From positions 558,001-622,000 of the forward strand of contig NZ_CP029331.1 in NCBI RefSeq assembly GCF_003345255.1: DNA of 64,000 bases, written 5' to 3'. This document shows, piece after piece, positions 63,471-64,000 of the stretch. The translations under genes were made by a program, and so were the position numbers. The number at the start of each line of letters is the position of its first letter. Positions within the stretch are counted from its first letter, which is position 1. The DNA is from Pseudothauera hydrothermalis (GTDB lineage: Bacteria; Pseudomonadota; Gammaproteobacteria; Burkholderiales; Rhodocyclaceae). The notes under the pieces were generated by a model. It was not told the origin of the DNA. It ran no database searches and was given only the letters and a program-made list of their open reading frames with translations.

Positions 63471-64000
63471 TTACTTGAAGAGGCTGCGGGGCACCCACCA
63501 CAGGTAGGCCACCATGCCGAAGAGTTCGACCAGCGACTGCACCACGATCACCACCGCCGCCACTTCCCATCCGGCGGGCAGCGACAGGGCAAAGGGCAGC
63601 ACCACGAAGGAATTGCGCGTGCCCAGGCTGAACGCCAGGGTGCGGCCTTGATCGACGGGCAGCTCCAGCCACCAGGCCAGGACCCTGGCGAGCATGGCAG
63701 CGAGCACCAGAAACACCACGAACAGCGGCACGATCACCGGCAGCAAGCCCAGCGCCTGCCGAACGGTGCCCACCTGCGCGGCAGCGATCAGGAACACCAC
63801 CGTGGCCAGCAAGGGCACGGGCCACCAGACGAGGTGCTCCCGTACCCTGGACCGATGGCTGCGGGCTTCGATCCAGCGCTCCGCTGACACCGCAGCAAGG
63901 AGCGGCAGCAGGACGACCAGCAAGGCCGGCCACACCTGTTCAGGACGCACCACCGTCGAGAAATCATCGCCCATCATCCCCCACAGGTACAGCGGCAACA
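63471..64000 (-). CDS. ACR3/SBF-type arsenic-resistance transporter, C-terminal part
   Basis: The frame is open to the right edge, so the N-terminal part is missing. Membrane segments and the loop GRTLAFSLGTRNSFVVLPFA, LSLPAGWEVAAVVIVVQSLV are those of arsenic-resistance SBF-type permeases. Likely arsenite or a related ion; arsR/arsC are not seen. Confidence 0.72.
   Translation of the reverse strand, partial: LPLYLWGMMGDDFSTVVRPEQVWPALLVVLLPLLAAVSAERWIEARSHRSRVREHLVWWPVPLLATVVFLIAAAQVGTVRQALGLLPVIVPLFVVFLVLAAMLARVLAWWLELPVDQGRTLAFSLGTRNSFVVLPFALSLPAGWEVAAVVIVVQSLVELFGMVAYLWWVPRSLFK

Overview
The window looks like a high-GC betaproteobacterial chromosome, most likely Rhodocyclales (Thauera/Azoarcus-like). 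I base this on gene content: a full Chp/Pil twitching cluster, ntrB-ntrC-glnA, an AlgH-RuvX-PyrR-PyrB-PyrX operon, rubredoxin-thiE-hemL and coaE-zapD-yacG. No alignment could be run, so the taxon is an inference. I found no rRNA, tRNA or CRISPR array.

Positions 1 to about 44,600 are housekeeping chromosome. In order: proC(partial)-yggT-yggU; a lipoprotein and a secreted M30-type peptidase; a pyrimidine operon containing a metal-site-lacking dihydroorotase (pyrX); a photolyase; the minus-strand pilG-pilH-pilI-pilJ-chpA chemosensory cluster; rubredoxin; thiE-hemL-ubiH-like-dsbC; mltA; a 38-codon membrane peptide followed by a DUF815 ATPase and a Nudix-ThiE fusion; yacG-zapD-coaE-SPOR; trpB2; coaX-birA; ntrC-ntrB, a DUF4124 protein and glnA; a CDF transporter; rhodanese-nadA; a decayed ATPase pseudogene; a RuBisCO-like protein/cupin pair; an endonuclease-family hydrolase with a cardiolipin synthase; a CoA-binding protein and gluQ. 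Upstream of glnA, a sigma-54 promoter and two NtrC boxes 32 bp apart reproduce the geometry of enterobacterial glnAp2.

From 44,836 the window turns into an accessory island. Three 1,100-bp IS630-family copies sit at 44836-45935 (minus), 56189-57288 and 58169-59268 (plus), each flanked by TA. Copy 2 splits a GyrI-like gene whose reading frame is restored exactly when the IS and one TA are removed. Between copies 1 and 2 lie a HipBA toxin-antitoxin pair, a small XRE regulator with repeated CTATGAGT boxes, two sets of translationally coupled unknown genes (one with a GIY-YIG-like nuclease domain), and a partly duplicated cassette (a WIV-type small protein plus a lipoprotein) in which the first lipoprotein is frameshifted. 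A circularly permuted YpsA/SLOG protein and a DUF5710 protein also lie here. This block, 47.7-55.7 kb, is the best candidate for an undescribed system, but its function cannot be deduced from sequence alone.

From 59.5 kb to the end is an ion/stress module: SulP transporter, tandem UspA, DksA/TraR-type zinc finger, CrcB fluoride channel, DUF190, a small EamA-like membrane protein and a partial ACR3/SBF-like arsenic transporter.
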